Shown one piece after another: positions 1 through 8,778 of a stretch of DNA of 64,000 nt. The notes below the pieces were generated by a model. It worked only from the letters and a program-made list of their open reading frames with translations. It did not search any database and was not told the origin of the DNA. Each line of letters starts with the position of its first letter. Position 1 is the first letter of the stretch. The DNA is from Clostridiales bacterium (lineage in GTDB: Bacteria; Bacillota; Clostridia; Oscillospirales; Oscillospiraceae): contig SFLH01000011.1 in NCBI GenBank assembly GCA_004554585.1, forward strand, positions 1 to 64,000, in the 5' to 3' direction. The position numbers were made by a program, and so were the translations under genes.

Positions 1-123
1 GACGCGGTGAAGTGGGCTGTGGGCTCCGGCCTGGTCAACGGTGTGGAAGGCAACGCTCTGGCTCCTCAGGGCACCTCCACCCGCGCGCAGGCCGCCACCA
101 TCCTCATGCGGTTCGTGGGCTGA
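1..123 (+). CDS. C-terminal end of an SLH-domain (S-layer homology) protein, truncated by the window edge
   Basis: Only the last 40 codons are present, read in frame 1 up to TGA at 121-123. The peptide begins DAVKWAVGSGLVNG and ends STRAQAATILMRFVG, which is the second half of an SLH motif (the ITRAQ-type helix and the final hydrophobic helix). SLH domains bind pyruvylated secondary cell-wall polymer and hold proteins on the outside of the peptidoglycan. The rest of the protein lies upstream of the window, so its function cannot be told. The CsaB-like protein at 6457-8682 would make the polymer it binds. Confidence 0.85.
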   Translation, partial: DAVKWAVGSGLVNGVEGNALAPQGTSTRAQAATILMRFVG

Positions 124-157
124 TTCTTCGCGGATCAAAAATCTCGTACACAAAACG

Positions 158-181
158 GGGAGCGGCCTCCGGGCCGCTCCC
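158..181 (+). terminator. GC-rich hairpin after the SLH gene
   Basis: A perfect 10-bp stem (GGGAGCGGCC / GGCCGCTCCC, loop TCCG) lies 35 bases after the SLH stop codon. It has no T-run, so it is a weak or assisted terminator. Confidence 0.5.
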
Positions 182-191
182 TGACGCAGAC

Positions 192-237
192 AAACACCGC
201 GCGCCTTCCTCTGGGGAGAGGAGAGCGCGCGGTGTTT
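192..237. terminator. Bidirectional hairpin between convergent genes
   Basis: A 13-bp perfect stem (192-204 with 225-237, AAACACCGCGCGC and its complement) sits between the SLH gene and the oppositely oriented ABC permease gene. Short T-rich stretches on both sides suit termination in either direction. Confidence 0.6.
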
Positions 238-258
238 CCTTTTGGCGTTTTGGCCGGC

Positions 259-1815
259 TCAGCGGGTGTACTCGGCGTACTGCAGCATGTTCCGCAGCAG
301 ATACAGCAGCCCCAGCGCCACGGGGATATTCACGATTCCCGCCGTCAGCAGACCGGCCGCGGGTCCGCCGGGCAGCCCCAGGCCCACCATCAGCGCCAGG
401 GCGATCAGGACCCCAGGCAGGGTAAGCAGGATGAGAATGAGGAAGTAGAGGAAAAAGACCAGGGCCTTGCTGGCGCCGCTCCAAAACCGTTCCAGCAGAA
501 GGTTGCCACTCTGGAAGAGCAGGGCGTAGCTGACCCGGGCAAAGACACACACCACGATCTCCACCGGCCCCAGGCCCAGGATGAGGCCCACGGGGACAAA
601 GACCACGATGGCTTCGGTGAGCACCGAGGGGAGCAGTTCCCGCAGGCACTGCAGGAGCTTGGCAAAGGGGGGCTCGGGCACCAGGTAGACGAAGGGTTTG
701 TACAGCTCCCGATTGATCCGGCTCTGCCCGGCGCTGAACAGCTGCAGGTAGACCGACAGGAAGAACACCGGCAGAATGCCCCCGGACCGTGTGAAGAAGG
801 AAAAGGCAATGAGAACCACCGCGAAGATCAGGCACACCGGGGGCAGGAGCAGGATGCCGCCCCGGCGGTTCTCGATCTTGTGCTTGTAGTAGAAGGCGGA
901 GGCTCCCCAGCCGCCCTTCAGGCCCATGGCGCCCACTCGGACCTTGCCGGGAACGGCCTCCATGGTGCCCTCTTTCTTGGCGGCGATGGCCGACTGGGCC
1001 AGCTCCGCCGTGCGCAGCACGTCCTCGTACCAGTCCTGGTCAAAGTGGGTCAGCAGGAAGAGGATCACCAGAAACAGGGCCAGACACAGGGCCAACCCCG
1101 GCCACCAGGGCCCCAGGCCCAGGAAGGCGGAGAAGGACCAGCCCAGCCAGCCCCCCACAGGGAAGAGGTGGACGGGCAGCCCGTTGGCGGCCTCTACCAG
1201 CCCGGCCAGCCGGTCGGCGGGGGAGGTCCAGGCTCCCCAGCCCAGCCAGACCAGCAGGAAGGCCAGCCCGGCCAGAATGATTCCCTTGAGCACCCGCTGG
1301 ACTCCCAGCCGGCTGCTGGTGAAGGTGTAGATGGTCATGGCGGTCACCTGCCCCAAAAAGACGGCGATGACATAAAAGAGGAAGATCATCACCATGGTGG
1401 ACACCGTGATGCCGTACACCCCATACAGCCAGCCGTACTGATAGAAGATGAACAGGCCCAGCAGCAAGGTGACGATGATCTGCCGGAAGAGCCCGTAAAA
1501 CAGCGCCCGGGTCCGGCGGATGGGGGAGGGGAAGATGAGGTTTACGTCAGACAGGGAGAAGATGGTCCCGCCCTTGGAAAACCCATTCCAGACGGTGAAG
1601 AGGAAGATGAACAGGAACAGGGCCGTGGCGATGGCCACCAGCTCTCGGGGGTCCCGGAAGACCTCTTCGGGAATCTGGCCAGATCGAGCCCCCTGGACAG
1701 ACAGTACCAGCAGCAGGAAAAGGGCCACCACGTAGATCAGACGGGCGGGCTTTTGGAACAGGTCCCGCACGGCGTTTTTCAACCGGGTGAGGGAGAGATA
1801 AGTCAGGGCGCTCAT
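259..1815 (-). CDS. Putative ABC exporter permease subunit, 518 aa
   Basis: This is a very hydrophobic protein with about a dozen predicted membrane segments, starting with one near residues 27-42 (LIYVVALFLLLVLSV) and another near 60-78. The size and the N-terminal layout resemble the putative ABC exporter family of Firmicutes. It starts with ATG that overlaps the stop of the upstream ATPase gene by four bases, so the two are translationally coupled and probably form one transporter. It is the last gene of a five-gene minus-strand operon headed by a GntR regulator. The substrate cannot be read from sequence; cell-wall-active compounds are usual inducers of YtrA-type operons. Confidence 0.8.
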   Translation of the reverse strand: MSALTYLSLTRLKNAVRDLFQKPARLIYVVALFLLLVLSVQGARSGQIPEEVFRDPRELVAIATALFLFIFLFTVWNGFSKGGTIFSLSDVNLIFPSPIRRTRALFYGLFRQIIVTLLLGLFIFYQYGWLYGVYGITVSTMVMIFLFYVIAVFLGQVTAMTIYTFTSSRLGVQRVLKGIILAGLAFLLVWLGWGAWTSPADRLAGLVEAANGLPVHLFPVGGWLGWSFSAFLGLGPWWPGLALCLALFLVILFLLTHFDQDWYEDVLRTAELAQSAIAAKKEGTMEAVPGKVRVGAMGLKGGWGASAFYYKHKIENRRGGILLLPPVCLIFAVVLIAFSFFTRSGGILPVFFLSVYLQLFSAGQSRINRELYKPFVYLVPEPPFAKLLQCLRELLPSVLTEAIVVFVPVGLILGLGPVEIVVCVFARVSYALLFQSGNLLLERFWSGASKALVFFLYFLILILLTLPGVLIALALMVGLGLPGGPAAGLLTAGIVNIPVALGLLYLLRNMLQYAEYTR

Positions 1816-2516
1816 ACGGTCTGGCCTCCCTCGGTGACGGCGAAGAAGAGGTCCTCCAGGCTGCGCTGCCGCAGTTCCTCCGGCCGGTTGTATTGGGTGG
1901 CGGCAAAGCGGCCCTTGACCATGATGTGGGTCACATCCCAGTAGTCCTCCACGCTGTCGATCATGTGGGTGGAGATGAGCAGAGCGGCTCCCTGGTCCTT
2001 TTGCTCCCGGAAGAGCTTTTTCAACTCTTTGATGGCGTGGGGGTCCAGGCCCACCATGGGCTCGTCGAAGATGATGAGCTTGGGGCGGTGGACCATGCCG
2101 CAGCAGATGGACAGCTTTTGCTGCATACCCTTGGACAGGTCCCGACCCAGCTTGTCTCGCTTGTCGGCCAGCTCAAAGCGCTCCAGCAGTGCCTCGCCGT
2201 AGCCGTCGTCCTCCAGGCGGTAGGCCCGGCGGATGAACTCCAGGTGCTCGGCTACGGTGAGCATGTCGTAGACCGCCGGGGTCTCCGGAATGTAGGCCAG
2301 CAGGCGCTTGGCATCGGTGGTCTTGTTGCCGAAACCGCCGATGGTGATCTCCCCCTGAAAGCGCAGCAAACCGGCGATGCACTTGATGATGGTGGATTTG
2401 CCTGCCCCGTTGGGCCCCAGGAGGATGGCGATCTGACCGGCATCCACCTGGAAGCTGATGTCGTCGTTGGCAAGGTTCTTGCCATAATACTTGGTAACAT
2501 GATTCAAGTTTAGCAT
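1812..2516 (-). CDS. ABC transporter ATP-binding protein, 234 aa
   Basis: It energises the permease encoded just downstream. Visible motifs are Walker A GPNGAGKST (residues 34-42), the ABC signature as LSKGMQQKLS (an unusual but common variant of LSGGQ), Walker B LIIFDEP with MVGLD as D-loop, and the switch His in STHM. The length is normal for a stand-alone nucleotide-binding subunit. The start ATG is preceded by AAGGAG. It lies 34 bases downstream of the membrane-protein gene 2551-3315, within the same operon. Confidence 0.93.
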   Translation of the reverse strand: MLNLNHVTKYYGKNLANDDISFQVDAGQIAILLGPNGAGKSTIIKCIAGLLRFQGEITIGGFGNKTTDAKRLLAYIPETPAVYDMLTVAEHLEFIRRAYRLEDDGYGEALLERFELADKRDKLGRDLSKGMQQKLSICCGMVHRPKLIIFDEPMVGLDPHAIKELKKLFREQKDQGAALLISTHMIDSVEDYWDVTHIMVKGRFAATQYNRPEELRQRSLEDLFFAVTEGGQTV

Positions 2517-2550
2517 GGGATTCTCCTTATTTTCTCTCGAAGTGCGTGGG

Positions 2551-3315
2551 TTATTTGCTCAAACTTCCACCCCGGATGTTGGTGCGCCGGATGAGCATCC
2601 AGCTGACCAGGGCGAAGAAGAGGGCGAAGATCAGGGCGCAGGCCATGCCCCACCAGGGGGAGGAGATGTACAGGGTCCCCAAAAAGGCGAGCAGACGGAC
2701 TGCCGGGGCAAAGACCGTGGGAAAGAGCCCCATCAGGGCGGGGATGCCCGCCAGAACAAAGGGAATGGCCAGGGCGGCGATGATGCAACCTACCTTGTTC
2801 AGCCGCCAGAACAGGAAGGTAAAGAACAGACCCAGACAGAAGCCGGCCAGCATGTACAGCATGTTAAAGAGGATGGCCATTCCGTGTTGGGCAAGGCTCA
2901 GCTGGACGGCGCCGTCCAGGTAGATCAGGGAGAACAGGTCGGTGAAGATGGGGCCCGCGCCAAAGTGCAGGGACACCTGCTGGAAGAGGACCAGCAGCCC
3001 CTGGCCCATCAGCGCCAGAACCAGGGCGGCCAAAAGAAGGGCAGGGAAGAGGCTGAGGAAGGCCGTGCGCCGGCATATCCCCAGCTGTACGCAAAGCCGG
3101 GTCACCTGCCGGGGCAGGACGATGCCGTAGACGAAGAGAAAGATCGCGCAGGCCATGGAGAAGCCGGAGTAGGAGATATTGGGATTGTCCCCCATCCGGA
3201 AGGAGAGTACCCCAGCCAGCACGCCGATGAGGATGAGGAGGTTGACCCCAAGAAAGGTCAAGATGGAGAGAACATAGTCCCGGAACTGGTATCGTATGGA
3301 AGGTTTAAGATTCAT
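2551..3315 (-). CDS. ABC-2-like membrane protein, 254 aa
   Basis: An integral membrane protein with about six hydrophobic segments and a short polar N-terminus (MNLKPSIRYQFRDYV). It overlaps the end of the ATPase gene 3305-4195 by 11 bases, so it is probably the permease partner of that ATPase. No sequence motif identifies a substrate. The layout GntR, ATPase, permease, ATPase, permease resembles the B. subtilis ytrABCDEF operon (inference from gene order). Confidence 0.75.
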   Translation of the reverse strand: MNLKPSIRYQFRDYVLSILTFLGVNLLILIGVLAGVLSFRMGDNPNISYSGFSMACAIFLFVYGIVLPRQVTRLCVQLGICRRTAFLSLFPALLLAALVLALMGQGLLVLFQQVSLHFGAGPIFTDLFSLIYLDGAVQLSLAQHGMAILFNMLYMLAGFCLGLFFTFLFWRLNKVGCIIAALAIPFVLAGIPALMGLFPTVFAPAVRLLAFLGTLYISSPWWGMACALIFALFFALVSWMLIRRTNIRGGSLSK

Positions 3316-4195
3316 GAGAAGCCTCCTCTCTCCGGGCCGCGGCCCGGTCCTCGGCCTCCTGCAGGCGGATGAAATAGTCCTGCAGGCGCATGGTGCTCTT
3401 TTCCAGCCCCAGCGGCAGGGGCTCTTCCCAATTTCCTTGGAGGGTGACTGTTTTCAAGCCTCCCAGGCTGTGGCTGGTGAGCACGGTCTTGTCCTGGGTG
3501 TACTCGTCCACCAGCCCGGCGGGGCCGGACAGGCAGACCGCCTGGCCCACCAGTTCCTCTGTGGGACCGCTGCGCAGGATCTTCCCCTCCCGGAGGATGA
3601 TGGTGTAGTCGATGAGATCCTCCACTTCGTCAATCAGGTGGGTGGAGAGGACGACGGTGCAGGGGCGGGACATATAGGTCTCCACCAGCAGCCGGTAAAA
3701 CAGCTCCCGGTGCTGGGCGTCCAAGCCCAAGACAGGCTCGTCGAAGATGAGGTAGGGGGTGTTTACGCACAGCCCTACGATCAGCCGAAAGATGGAGGCG
3801 TAGCCCGTGGACAAATTGGGCAATTTCTTCTTCAAGGGCAGGCCAAACTGTTTGGCCAAGTCAAAGGCCCGTGCCAGGTCAAAATCGGGGTAGAAGTAGG
3901 GGACCGTGCGCAGGGCCCGCTGGACCTTCATGTCGTCGGGAAAAAAGTTCTGATCTCCCACCAGAAAGACCTTGTGCAGGGCCTTGTCATTGTTGCGTAC
4001 CGGCAGACCGTCTATGGTGACGGTGCCCGTGTCGGGCAGCTGCCGGTCGGTGAGAATGCTCAAGAGAGTGCTCTTGCCCGCTCCGTTGTTGCCCAGCAGG
4101 CCATAGATGTGGCCGGGTTCCAGGGTCAGGGTGACATGGTCCAGGGCCTGGGTGGCGCCGAAGCGCTTGGAAATGGCTTGGCAGTTAATTGACAT
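3305..4195 (-). CDS. ABC transporter ATP-binding protein, 296 aa
   Basis: It has Walker A GLLGNNGAGKST near residues 33-44, a weak signature region (LPNLSTGYASI), Walker B YLIFDEP and switch region VLSTHLIDEVEDL. The C-terminal 70 residues after the ATPase core (from about 225) are an extension seen in many exporters of the YtrB/BcrA type. The signature LSTGY replaces LSGGQ. The start codon overlaps the end of the GntR gene, giving translational coupling. Confidence 0.92.
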   Translation of the reverse strand: MSINCQAISKRFGATQALDHVTLTLEPGHIYGLLGNNGAGKSTLLSILTDRQLPDTGTVTIDGLPVRNNDKALHKVFLVGDQNFFPDDMKVQRALRTVPYFYPDFDLARAFDLAKQFGLPLKKKLPNLSTGYASIFRLIVGLCVNTPYLIFDEPVLGLDAQHRELFYRLLVETYMSRPCTVVLSTHLIDEVEDLIDYTIILREGKILRSGPTEELVGQAVCLSGPAGLVDEYTQDKTVLTSHSLGGLKTVTLQGNWEEPLPLGLEKSTMRLQDYFIRLQEAEDRAAARREEASHES

Positions 4196-4553
4196 CGTAA
4201 AAACCTCTCTTTACCAGGTCGGTGAGCTGCTCCAGGGTCAGGCCTAACCCTTTGCCCTCCCGGACCATGGTCTGTACGTAATCGTGGTAAAAATCTTCCG
4301 AGCGCTGCTTCCGCAGCACCTCTTGCGCCCCTGGGGCCACAAACATGCCGATGCCCCGCTTTTTGTACAGCAGGCCGGCGTTTACCAGTTGGTTGATGCC
4401 CTTCAGGGCGGTGGCGGGATTGATTTGATAGGTGGCGGCGTATTCCGTGATGGATGGCACCTGGCTGCCCTCCGGGTAAGCCCCGGAGAGAATGCCATTC
4501 TCCAGCTGCTCTGCCAGTTGGAGAAAGATGGGTTTTTCTCCCTGGAACCGCAA
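4185..4553 (-). CDS. GntR-family regulator, YtrA-like, 122 aa
   Basis: A short GntR protein: an N-terminal winged helix (IFLQLAEQLENGILSG, then INPATALKGINQLVNAGLLYKKRGIGMFV) and only about 45 further residues, with no large effector domain. This is the YtrA subfamily, which typically represses its own operon with ABC transporter genes. The gene heads the operon and overlaps the next gene. A perfect inverted repeat lies directly in its promoter region (4576-4599) and is the probable operator. Confidence 0.92.
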   Translation of the reverse strand: MRFQGEKPIFLQLAEQLENGILSGAYPEGSQVPSITEYAATYQINPATALKGINQLVNAGLLYKKRGIGMFVAPGAQEVLRKQRSEDFYHDYVQTMVREGKGLGLTLEQLTDLVKRGFYDVN

Positions 4554-4575
4554 GAGAGCACCTCCTTTCTTGGTT

Positions 4576-4599
4576 GGTTAATTACTCTACTAATTAACC
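4576..4599. promoter_or_regulatory. Probable GntR/YtrA operator
   Basis: A perfect 9-bp inverted repeat, GGTTAATTA and TAATTAACC, separated by six bases. It lies 9 bases downstream of the -10 box of the minus-strand promoter, over the start of transcription and before the regulator gene. Autorepression is inferred from position. Confidence 0.75.
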
Positions 4600-4607
4600 G
4601 CAACTGC

Positions 4608-4636
4608 AATGTACCATATCGCGCGACTCCTGTCAA
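4608..4636 (-). promoter_or_regulatory. Promoter of the GntR-ABC operon
   Basis: On the minus strand TTGACA (4631-4636) is followed after 17 bases by TACATT (4608-4613), pointing into the GntR gene. The operator 4576-4599 sits just downstream. Confidence 0.75.
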
Positions 4637-4700
4637 GGGCTGGTGCGAAATTTTCCAGTTTTTTGCTTTCCCGCTGTGCCGGCAGGCACGCAAGGGGCCG

Positions 4701-4729
4701 TTGACAAGCGGCACAATATACGGTAGATT
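4701..4729 (+). promoter_or_regulatory. Promoter reading toward the thioesterase gene
   Basis: TTGACA (4701-4706), 17 bases, TAGATT (4724-4729). It implies a leader of about 170 bases before the gene at 4907. I saw no coding sequence and no riboswitch class that I recognise in that leader. Confidence 0.55.
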
Positions 4730-4906
4730 TATTTTCAGCGCGGGAACGCAATGGGATGCGGTGCCCCGCCTGTCCTGGGGCGCACCAGGGATGTGACCCG
4801 GGCAGTATGACTGTGTGCAGCTGCCCCGCGTTTCGTGCAGCCTTTGGCGTCCTGGGAAGGGCGCCATGGCCTGACGGCAGGGGGCATTTGATAAGGAGGA
4901 AATACA

Positions 4907-5338
4907 ATGACACAGGATTTGAAAGCATTGCAGGAGAAATTCGTCCAGGACTTGTTTGTCTCCGAAGGCCTGGGGGCGGTGATTGAGGAGGCGGACTACG
5001 GCTACGCCAAGTGCTCCATGGAGATCCAGCCCCGGCACTGCAACGCCCTGGGCATTCCCATGGGGGGCACCATGTTTACCCTGGCCGACTTCGCCTTTGC
5101 CGTGGCGGCCAATCAGCGGGGCCGGGACGTGGTGACCCAGGCCTCCCAGATTACCTTTTTGAAGTCTGCCCAGGGCAAGCGCCTGATCGCCACAGCCCGC
5201 CAGGTCAAAGACGGCAAGCGGGTGTGTTTTTACGAGGTCAAGGTCACTGATGATCTGGGTACCGAGGTGGCCTTTGTTACCATCAACGGCTATGTGGTCC
5301 GGGACAACGGCGAAGGGAAAAAAGAAGCTGCTGGCTAA
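4907..5338 (+). CDS. PaaI-family hotdog thioesterase, 143 aa
   Basis: A small single-domain hotdog-fold protein. The family hydrolyses acyl-CoA or aryl-CoA thioesters in the cytoplasm. The typical hot-dog helix is seen in NALGIPMGGTMFTLADFAFAVAAN (spread over residues 47-69), where a His-Gly-Gly pair of the family is here Met-Gly-Gly, followed by the TQASQITFLKSA strand. The start ATG has an ideal AAGGAGG. It is a single-gene unit with a promoter at 4701 and a terminator at 5364. Substrate unknown. Confidence 0.85.
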   Translation: MTQDLKALQEKFVQDLFVSEGLGAVIEEADYGYAKCSMEIQPRHCNALGIPMGGTMFTLADFAFAVAANQRGRDVVTQASQITFLKSAQGKRLIATARQVKDGKRVCFYEVKVTDDLGTEVAFVTINGYVVRDNGEGKKEAAG

Positions 5339-5363
5339 GATGCCGCAGAAGCACCAAATGAAA

Positions 5364-5408
5364 GACACCTTCCCCCAGGCAGCTGCCTGGATGGGAAGGT
5401 GTCTTTTT
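5364..5408. terminator. Terminator between convergent genes
   Basis: GACACCTTCCC pairs with GGGAAGGTGTC (5364-5374 with 5393-5403), followed by TTTTT on the plus strand and preceded by an A-run on the other side, so it serves both the thioesterase and the DUF3089 gene. Confidence 0.85.
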
Positions 5409-5427
5409 GCGTGGGGAAACAAGTTTC

Positions 5428-6426
5428 TCATGCCGCCTGTCGCTGCTGGGAGAGATAGGCATCCAGCCGCACACCGACGTTCTCCTGCAAGTTTCGATAG
5501 AAGAACTGGTAATCGTACAGGTGGTAGACGCCATCGGCAAAGAGGGACAGGCCGGGGGGATATTCCTCGGCGGTGACGTCGGTGACTTTTAAAGCGCCCC
5601 GCTCCGGGTCCAGGTAGGCTCCGGTCAGCTGGGGGATCTCCGAGAGGATGGTGCCGTGGTAGTCGGTAAAGCAGGCCCCCAGGTTTTCTTCCTTTCCTGC
5701 GGGGGTGCTGTCCGTGCGCCAGTTGAGGGGATTGATGGACAAGGTTTTGGTGCCGGCGGGAATGAGCAGGGAATCGGTGATGTCTTCCGCCTCGCTGTTG
5801 AAGGAGACGATCACTCCTGTGTCGTCCTCTCCTGTGGCTGCCTGCAGGTGGGGGAACTGGTCCACCTCCTCCGGGGTCAGCCGCCAGCCAATGGCGTAGC
5901 AGGCCACCAGGAGCTCCTGGGTGTCCTCATCGGCAAAGCAGTCCTTCATCAGGCGGATGCACATATCGGCCCCCTGGGAAAAGCCTGCCAGGACAATGGG
6001 CTGGCCGTGGTTGTAGTGGTCCAGGTAGTAGAGGAAAGCCTCCTTCACGTCCTGATAGGCTAAGGACAGATAGGGTTCCTGTTCCTCTTGGGGCAGGGTA
6101 TAGACGTTCAGGCCCACCTGCCGGTAATAGGGGGCAAACAGACGGCAGCCGTCCGTGTAGATTCCCTTTTCCATGTTGATGGCGCCCACGAAGTTTTCCT
6201 TGGTCTCACGGTCGTCCAAAGACAGGTTGTATGCGCCCTCTGCCCCGCCGTAGACCGTGGGGCAGAGGAAAAAGACGTCTGCGGCTTTGGGCTCATCGGC
6301 CTCCAGGTAAGCCCAGTTGCCGGGGTTGGAATAGTCCACCGGGGTGGTCTGGCTGGTCTCCTGGGGGGTGCAGCCGGCCGCAAGGACGAGGAACAGCAGG
6401 CACAGGGCAAGGGCAGTTTTTTTCAT
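5428..6426 (-). CDS. DUF3089-family lipoprotein, alpha/beta-hydrolase-like, 332 aa
   Basis: The N-terminus is a lipoprotein signal (LVLAAGC, Cys at residue 19). The body fits DUF3089, a family related to alpha/beta hydrolases: the Asp-Val-Phe-Phe-Leu-Cys-Pro-Thr stretch near residues 50-57 and a nucleophile elbow GFSQGAD near 148-154 with the Ser in the usual G-x-S-x-G setting. It is therefore probably a surface-exposed hydrolase or esterase; the substrate is unknown. It starts 30 bases after the GT-CsaB fusion gene and has its own AAAGGAG site, so the two are probably cotranscribed. Confidence 0.85.
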   Translation of the reverse strand: MKKTALALCLLFLVLAAGCTPQETSQTTPVDYSNPGNWAYLEADEPKAADVFFLCPTVYGGAEGAYNLSLDDRETKENFVGAINMEKGIYTDGCRLFAPYYRQVGLNVYTLPQEEQEPYLSLAYQDVKEAFLYYLDHYNHGQPIVLAGFSQGADMCIRLMKDCFADEDTQELLVACYAIGWRLTPEEVDQFPHLQAATGEDDTGVIVSFNSEAEDITDSLLIPAGTKTLSINPLNWRTDSTPAGKEENLGACFTDYHGTILSEIPQLTGAYLDPERGALKVTDVTAEEYPPGLSLFADGVYHLYDYQFFYRNLQENVGVRLDAYLSQQRQAA

Positions 6427-6456
6427 AAAGGGGCTCCTTTGGAAGATGGATTCTGG

Positions 6457-8682
6457 TCATGCGTCTTTCTGGGGGGCAACGTATTCCTCCAGTACCTTGC
6501 GGTTGATTTGGTCCATGCGGCGCAGCTTTTCCACGCTTTGCTTCAAAAGTTCGGGGTCCTTTCCCCGGGCCACGGCCCCGTCGATGAGGGACTTGAGCCG
6601 CTCTGTGGTCAGTCCATTGAGATCCTCGTAAAGGTCCTGGCCAATGTAGGACAGGAAGGAGCTGACCTTTTGGTCATAGACGATTCCCACCAGGGGAACG
6701 CCCTGACTGGCGGAGAAAATGAGCCCGTGCAGGCGCATGGACACCACCACCTGCATCCGGGAGAGGATGCCAATGGTCTGGGCGGCGGTGTAGGCCTGGG
6801 TGAGCATGTGGAAGGGGGCGGTCATGTGCTGGGTGACCCGCTGGGCAGCGACCACGTCCAGCCGGGGTTCGATGGGGAAGAACACAGGGGTGAGCCCATA
6901 GGTCTCATACACATAGTCCGCCGCGGCGGCGATGTCTTTGGCCCGCTCCTCAAAGCCCGGCCAGGGGCGCAGGACAAAGCCCATGTAGTGCCCCTGCGGG
7001 GGAATACCCTGGCTGCTCAAAATGCCACTGATGATTTCGGGCTCGGCGGCGGAGAGGCTGACGGTGGTGTCTGCCGACAGGGCGATGTGGGGCTGGGTGA
7101 CCCCCAGCACTTCCAGCTCCTTCATGGAGTTGGGATCCCGCAGGGTGATGGAGTCCACGTAGCGGTTCATCACTTTGGCTGCCCACTGGCGGTTCTTGGG
7201 GCTGCGGATGGGGCCGATGCCGCAGCCGTACATGATCACCGGACAACCATAGCGTTTGGCGGCGGCCAGAGTCCACAGATAGAACCACAGGGAGCGGTAG
7301 GAGGTTACGTCCTGCATGAGGGAACCGCCGCCGTTGATGAAGACTTTGGCGTGCTTGAAGTGGTACAGGGCTTTCCAGAAGTGGAAGGTATAGAAGGCGT
7401 TGACCCGGTAGGTCCGCCGGGTCTCCATGGGGCTGCGGGAGAAGACCTGACAGGACAGGTCGGGGTTGATGGACCGCAGCTCGGTGAGGATGGCCAGCAA
7501 AATGGCGTCGTCCCCGGCGTTGCCCCGGCCGTAGGCCCCACAGATGACTACCTGATCCCGGCCATTCCTCTCGTAGCGGAGAATGGCCTGGTAGATTTCC
7601 AGCTGACGCTGGATGGTGGCCTCGATGGAGAACTCTGCCTTAGCCTTTTCGTACAGCCGCCGGCCCATGGTTTGGCGCAGGGCGGGGTCCCGGGCCAAGG
7701 TCACCAAATGCCCGGCCAGTGCCCGGTAGTCCCCGGGAGGGAAGAGGAAACCGTTGGCCCCGTGGTCGATGAGGTAGGCCACGCCGCCCACCTGGCTACT
7801 CACGGTGGGCAGACCTGCCCGCGCCCCTTCGGTCAGCGCGTAGGGGAAGGTCTCGGAGATGGAGGTGAGGGTGTTGATGTCCAGGGCGTGATAGAAGGAG
7901 TCGGTGTCCGAGATCCAGCCGGCAAAGCACACCTGCCCGCTTACCCCTAGTTCCGCGGCCAGGCGCTTGAGGGCGTCCATCTCCTCCCCGTCGCCGGCGA
8001 TGAGCAGCCGCAGGGCGGGGAATTCCTCGTGGGCCAGGGCAAAGCCCCGGATGAGGGTGGAGATGTCTTTGACCGGATTGAGGCGGGCGGCAATGCCCAC
8101 CACAACGGAGGTCTCATCGGCCTCCAGGCCCACCGAGCGGAAATAGGCCGCCCGGTCCATGGAGGGGGTGCGGGGGGTGAAGTCCAGGCCGTTGTAAATG
8201 GAGAAGAGGCGGGAGGGATCAAACTTGCGCTCGATGAGCAGGTCTACCATGGCGTCGGAAACGCCGATGCGGTAGTCCAACTTCCGCAGGGCCAAGGTGT
8301 TGATGGTGCCATAGGACAGGCGGGACATGGGACGGCCCAGATAGTCCAGGCGGTAGTCGCTGTGGACCGTGGACACGGTGGGCAGACCGGTCCGCCGGGC
8401 CAGGAAGGCGGCCATCATATTGCCCCGGGCGCCGTGGCTGTGGATGATGTCGAAGCCCTCTTCTCGGACCAGGCGCTCCAGCCGTTTCAAATTGGCAAAG
8501 AAATTCCGGCTGGACAGGACCATGGTGTCGATGCCCAGTTCCCGGGCCTCTTGGGTGAAGGGTCCTTCCGTGAAGCAGACCATTTTTACGGGGATGAGGG
8601 GGGTCAGACCGGCCAGCAGCGTGTGTACGTGGGTTTTGGCGCCGCCGGTGTCGCCGCCGCTGATCAAATGGAGTACTTTCAT
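6457..8682 (-). CDS. csaB: Fusion of a GT4 glycosyltransferase and CsaB-type polysaccharide pyruvyl transferase, 741 aa
   Basis: Residues 1 to about 370 are a GT-B glycosyltransferase of family 4: N-terminal MKVLHLISGGDTGGAKTHV, then SHGARGNM, and a C-terminal domain with NPVKD, AGDGEE and the E-x7-E region EGARAGLPTVSS. From about residue 378 a polysaccharide pyruvyl transferase domain starts with CGAYGRGNAGDDA and includes NGGGSLMQD and YGCGIGP. CsaB adds ketal pyruvate to the cell-wall polymer that SLH domains bind. The start is set at the ATG with GGAGG eight bases upstream (8689-8693). An upstream in-frame ATG at 8751 falls in the -10 region and is rejected. The two SLH genes in this window are logical clients. 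Confidence 0.9.
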   Translation of the reverse strand: MKVLHLISGGDTGGAKTHVHTLLAGLTPLIPVKMVCFTEGPFTQEARELGIDTMVLSSRNFFANLKRLERLVREEGFDIIHSHGARGNMMAAFLARRTGLPTVSTVHSDYRLDYLGRPMSRLSYGTINTLALRKLDYRIGVSDAMVDLLIERKFDPSRLFSIYNGLDFTPRTPSMDRAAYFRSVGLEADETSVVVGIAARLNPVKDISTLIRGFALAHEEFPALRLLIAGDGEEMDALKRLAAELGVSGQVCFAGWISDTDSFYHALDINTLTSISETFPYALTEGARAGLPTVSSQVGGVAYLIDHGANGFLFPPGDYRALAGHLVTLARDPALRQTMGRRLYEKAKAEFSIEATIQRQLEIYQAILRYERNGRDQVVICGAYGRGNAGDDAILLAILTELRSINPDLSCQVFSRSPMETRRTYRVNAFYTFHFWKALYHFKHAKVFINGGGSLMQDVTSYRSLWFYLWTLAAAKRYGCPVIMYGCGIGPIRSPKNRQWAAKVMNRYVDSITLRDPNSMKELEVLGVTQPHIALSADTTVSLSAAEPEIISGILSSQGIPPQGHYMGFVLRPWPGFEERAKDIAAAADYVYETYGLTPVFFPIEPRLDVVAAQRVTQHMTAPFHMLTQAYTAAQTIGILSRMQVVVSMRLHGLIFSASQGVPLVGIVYDQKVSSFLSYIGQDLYEDLNGLTTERLKSLIDGAVARGKDPELLKQSVEKLRRMDQINRKVLEEYVAPQKDA

Positions 8683-8749
8683 TGTGCTTCCTCCGAAAAC
8701 AGGGAAATACAGCCCCAGGGGGAACGAATGCCCCCCAGAGTAGAAAATC

Positions 8750-8778
8750 ATTATAGCATAGCCCGTCCTTTTTTTCCA
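8750..8778 (-). promoter_or_regulatory. Promoter of the GT-CsaB gene
   Basis: On the minus strand TGGAAA (8773-8778), 17 bases, then a perfect TATAAT (8750-8755). Transcription would start about 60 bases before the ATG at 8682. Confidence 0.65.

Noticed and set aside
4735..4906. Riboswitch in the leader of the thioesterase gene
   Set aside because: The leader is about 170 bases and GC-rich with small hairpins, but I see no conserved core of any class and no terminator before the gene.
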